A stretch of 16,597 bases of DNA, taken from Deltaproteobacteria bacterium (lineage in GTDB: Bacteria; Myxococcota_A; Bradymonadia; UBA7976; VGTA01). Below are positions 14,431-16,597 of the stretch, piece after piece (the stretch's first letter is position 1; every line of letters starts with the position of its first letter). The notes below the pieces were generated by a model that saw nothing but the letters and a program-made list of their open reading frames with translations, was not told where the DNA came from and made no database searches. Where the stretch lies: assembly GCA_016874875.1 (NCBI GenBank), contig VGTA01000013.1:1-16597 (forward strand). Reading direction: 5' to 3'. The translations under genes and the position numbers were made by a program.

Positions 14431-15819
14431 CTAAAACCTGTAGTAGATGAAGGTGGACGAGTAGTTCATCATCAAGAGCGCCGCCGCGGTGGCGACGCCG
14501 AGGGCGCACCAGCGCCGCACGCTCCACGAGGAGAAGCGCATCTCATAGGCGTTCGGGGCGAGGAGGGCGATGAGGAGGGAGGCGACGATGAGCCCCGTGT
14601 ACGGCAGCGAGAGGCGCTCGCCGCCGCTGAGCCCATGGGCGCCGAGCAGGCCGGCGAGCCAGCTCCCCGCCTGCGCGAAGGAGTCAGACCTGAACGGTAT
14701 CCAGCCCACAAAGACGCACAGCAGCGTGAGCGCGCGCTGCGCCGCCACGGGCAGCGCGTCAAACCGCTCCTTGAGGGCGTGGTAGAGCGCGAGCAGCAGG
14801 CCGTGATAGAGGCCCCAGACCACAAAGGTCCAGCTCGCGCCGTGCCAGAGGCCGCCGATCGTCATCGTCAGCACCAGGTTCTGAGCCGCGCTCGCCGCGC
14901 CGCCGCGGCTGCCCCCGAGGGGGAAGTAGATGTAGTCGCGGATCCACTCGCTGAGGGTGATGTGCCAGCGCCGCCAGAAGTCGCTCGGGTTCTTTGATTT
15001 ATACGGGCTCTTGAAGTTGATGGGCAGCTCGATCCCAAAGCACTTCCCGAGGCCGAGCGCCATGTCGGAGTAGCCGCTAAAGTCAAAGTAGAGCTGTGTG
15101 GAGTATCCAATCATCAGCAGCCAGCTCGTCCAGAGGCCCGCCTCGTCCACACAAGAGATGAGGGGGTTGATGCCGTTCGCGACGCGATCAGCGATCAAGA
15201 CCTTCTTGCAGAGCCCAATGGAGAAGAGGGCGATCCCCTCGCGCCACGCGGGGGTCGCCTGCCCTGCCCTGAAGCGCTCTATGGACGCCCCAAGGTCTTG
15301 ATAGCGCGCGATGGGGCCCGCGATCAGCTGCGGGAAGAAGCTCACGTAGGCCATATAGTTGAGGAAGCTCGTGGCGGGGGTGAGCCTGCCGCGATAAATA
15401 TCGACGCTGTAGCACATGGTCTGAAAGGTATAAAACGAGATGCCTGTGGGCAGGACGATCTGCGTCACGACGCTGGCGGCGTCAGCGCCCACGAGGGCGC
15501 CCCACGACTCTAGGAGAAACCCCCAGTATTTAAAGTAGCCGAGCATGCCGATGTTCACGGCGAGCGAGATCGCGAGGTATGCTTTTTTTTCTTTTGATGC
15601 GCCACCTGAGAGATGGGCCTTGTGAATTCTTGCCCCTACGACATAGTCAACCAAGGATGATGTGAGCAGGGGAAATAGATACCAGGCCTCACCTGTGAAG
15701 GAGTAAAAGAACAGGCTTGACGCCACAAGCAGCGCGATCGCTTTTGTGCCTTTTGCGAACCGAAATAATAGCGTCAAAATAAGGGCAAAAAGAATAAATT
15801 CTAGCGAATTGAAAAGCAT
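14431..15819 (-). CDS. MBOAT-family O-acyltransferase (AlgI/DltB-like)
   Basis: The 462-residue polytopic membrane protein has about ten to twelve hydrophobic segments and the family hallmarks. These are an MLFNSLEFILFALILTLLFR opening, LPTGISFYTFQTMCYSVDIY, FFPQLIAGPIARYQDL, FDFSGYSDMALGLGKCFGIE, then NPSDFWRRWHITLSEWIRDY and IYFPLGGSRGG. The invariant catalytic His326 lies in GGLWHGASW. Length is typical for AlgI (~460-520). It transfers an acyl group, usually acetyl, from a cytoplasmic donor across the inner membrane to the SGNH partner encoded 40 bases downstream. The ATG at 15819 starts exactly at the usual MLFNS; no good Shine-Dalgarno is directly before it. The first ~80 codons are more AT-rich than the rest (for example around 15580-15600 and 15760-15800), unlike other genes in the window. 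Confidence 0.9.
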   Translation of the reverse strand: MLFNSLEFILFALILTLLFRFAKGTKAIALLVASSLFFYSFTGEAWYLFPLLTSSLVDYVVGARIHKAHLSGGASKEKKAYLAISLAVNIGMLGYFKYWGFLLESWGALVGADAASVVTQIVLPTGISFYTFQTMCYSVDIYRGRLTPATSFLNYMAYVSFFPQLIAGPIARYQDLGASIERFRAGQATPAWREGIALFSIGLCKKVLIADRVANGINPLISCVDEAGLWTSWLLMIGYSTQLYFDFSGYSDMALGLGKCFGIELPINFKSPYKSKNPSDFWRRWHITLSEWIRDYIYFPLGGSRGGAASAAQNLVLTMTIGGLWHGASWTFVVWGLYHGLLLALYHALKERFDALPVAAQRALTLLCVFVGWIPFRSDSFAQAGSWLAGLLGAHGLSGGERLSLPYTGLIVASLLIALLAPNAYEMRFSSWSVRRWCALGVATAAALLMMNYSSTFIYYRF

Positions 15820-15857
15820 TAATCAGAACCATCATGTATATTTATTTTATTTCTCCT

Positions 15858-15886
15858 TTCATACCACCGCGCGCTCAGCGAGACAA
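15858..15886 (-). promoter_or_regulatory. Candidate promoter of the MBOAT/SGNH operon
   Basis: On the minus strand TTGTCT (15886-15881) and TATGAA (15863-15858) are separated by 17 bases, each matching four of six positions of the sigma70 boxes. An AT-rich leader (15838-15857) with a purine run AAGGAG at 15860-15855 follows. Transcription would start near 15851. Confidence 0.4.
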
Positions 15887-15973
15887 GTTGATTGTCGGCG
15901 GGAGGGCTTCAACGAGCTCCCCCATGCCCACAGCCGCGCGCGCGGCGCTCTTCTCTGTGAGCAGGGTAGAGCT
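15887..15973. other. Non-coding stretch between the MBOAT promoter and the palindrome array
   Basis: No gene, tRNA or clear hairpin was found here. The sequence is GC-rich (a CGCGCGCGCGG run near 15931-15942) and contains GAGCTC-like words, including one at 15970-15975 just before the first array unit. It presumably holds regulatory sequence for the MBOAT operon, but nothing specific can be supported. Confidence 0.4.
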
Positions 15974-16496
15974 CAGCTGATAAAGGGCTCACGTGAGCCC
16001 TTTTCACTCGGGACTCTCAGCGTAGCGTGGTGTGGCTCAGCGTGGCGGTGTGAGTGAGCTGATAAATGGCTCACGTGAGCCCTTTTCATTTGCTGACCTC
16101 GGCGGGGCGCGGGGCGGTTCAGGCGTGCCTGGGAGCGATGAGCTGATAAATGGCTCACGTGAGCCCTTTTCATTTGCTGACCTCGGCGTGGCGCGGGGAG
16201 GCCTAGGCGTGCAGGGGGCGATGAGCTGATAAATGGCTCACGTGAGCCCTTTTCATTTGATGAGCTCGGCGTAGCGCGGGGAGGCCTAGGCGTGCAGGGT
16301 GGGTGAGTTGATAAATGGCTCACGTGAGCCCTTTTCACTCGTGAGTCTCGGCGTGGCGGGGGGCGGCTCAGCGTGGCGGGCAAGGTGAGCTGATAAATGG
16401 CTCACGTGAGCCCTTTTCTGGTGAGAGGTCTTGGATGTGTGCTTGGCGTGGTTGGGGCGGCGCTCATAAATGGCTCACGTGAGCCCTTTTAGTTGG

Positions 16497-16522
16497 ATTC
16501 GGATCGCGTATTCGGATCGCGT
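16497..16522 (+). repeat. 13-bp perfect tandem duplication between array copies 7 and 8
   Basis: ATTCGGATCGCGT occurs twice in direct succession (16497-16509 and 16510-16522). It lies in the widest interval of the palindrome array and does not resemble the spacers of the other units. Confidence 0.95.
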
Positions 16523-16558
16523 TGAGCGGCGGATGGGGCGGGCTCAAGGATGTGGAGA

Positions 16559-16586
16559 CATAAAGGGCTCACGTGAGCCCTTTATG
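16559..16586. repeat. 28-bp perfect palindrome, last array copy in the window
   Basis: The eighth palindrome extends symmetrically for 28 bases: CATAAAGG at the left end mirrors CCTTTATG at the right end around the CACGTG core. It is the longest perfect palindrome in the array; the first copy has 22 symmetric bases and the six inner copies are broken by one mismatch (AAATGG against CCCTTT). Confidence 0.95.
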
Positions 16587-16597
16587 GGGACCCGAGC

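Larger units (their letters stand above)
15974..16586. repeat. Array of eight CACGTG-centred palindromes, period about 83 bp
   Basis: The 14-base palindrome GGCTCACGTGAGCC occurs eight times, always in the same sequence context, with centres at about 15992, 16074, 16158, 16241, 16323, 16405, 16478 and 16572. Intervals are 82, 84, 83, 82, 82, 73 and 94 bases. Most copies sit in a longer conserved unit, GCTGATAAAT before and CTTTTCA after. The sequences between palindromes are also related to one another, so this is a tandem repeat of about 83 bases and not a set of unrelated spacers. The core TCACGTGA is identical to the centre of the parS consensus TGTTTCACGTGAAACA, but the flanking bases differ. 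Each copy followed by TTTT also looks like an intrinsic-terminator hairpin with loop ACGT. The array lies upstream of the MBOAT operon and no convincing gene overlaps it. The array may continue past the right edge. Confidence 0.95.

Noticed and set aside
15973..16383. Open frames on both strands through the palindrome array (136 codons minus; 65 codons plus at 16032)
   Set aside because: They only translate the repeats (NGSREPF appears on both strands because the core is palindromic). The repeat period is not a constant multiple of three, so the frame is not maintained by selection.
15974..16586. CRISPR array
   Set aside because: The intervals between repeats are related to each other and of uneven length (about 59 to 80 bases outside the core), not unique spacers, and no cas gene is visible.

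Overview
The window is chromosomal DNA from a very GC-rich bacterium with heavy G/C preference at third codon positions. Lipoprotein-free secreted TPR/CHAT and FGE-domain proteins, a DUF507 protein, an atypical response regulator and an AstA-like acyltransferase together suggest a Gram-negative member of the Myxococcota or another former deltaproteobacterial lineage. No rRNA or marker gene is present to prove this.

Layout. 1-604 (-): 5' part of priA, the replication-restart helicase, starting at a GTG and running off the left edge. 817-4893 (+): large secreted helical/TPR-like protein ending in a CHAT fold that has lost both catalytic residues, followed by an Ala/Pro repeat tail. 4959-5032 (+): tRNA-Arg(ACG), 26 bases before an arginine N-succinyltransferase (AstA)-like gene at 5059-6132 (+). 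6181-6756 (-): DUF507 protein. 7023-9044 (+): exported protein made of a TolB/FlgO-like domain, a coiled coil and a non-catalytic formylglycine-generating-enzyme (FGE/C-type-lectin-like) domain. 9126-9743 and 9769-12069 (-): a two-gene unit with a zinc ribbon/pseudo-receiver protein followed by a YgjP-like metallopeptidase. 12299-13225 (+): PhyH-type Fe(II)/2-oxoglutarate dioxygenase. 13272-14390 and 14431-15819 (-): an MBOAT/SGNH acyltransferase pair of the AlgI/AlgJ or DltB/DltD type, probably acylating an exported glycan. 15974-16586: eight copies of a CACGTG-centred palindrome at about 83-base spacing, reaching nearly to the right edge.

The strongest candidate for something undescribed is the palindrome array. 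Its core TCACGTGA is the same as the centre of the ParB-binding parS site, but its outer arms differ, and each unit also resembles an intrinsic terminator hairpin. Two proteins carry signalling or protease folds with replaced active-site residues: the CHAT domain (His and Cys lost) and the receiver (Asp to Glu). The FGE-domain gene is mosaic in base composition and ends in a segment resembling variable regions of diversity-generating retroelements, though no reverse transcriptase or template repeat is visible here.

Apart from the MBOAT/SGNH pair and the zinc ribbon/YgjP pair, the genes look like independent units with no single shared pathway.
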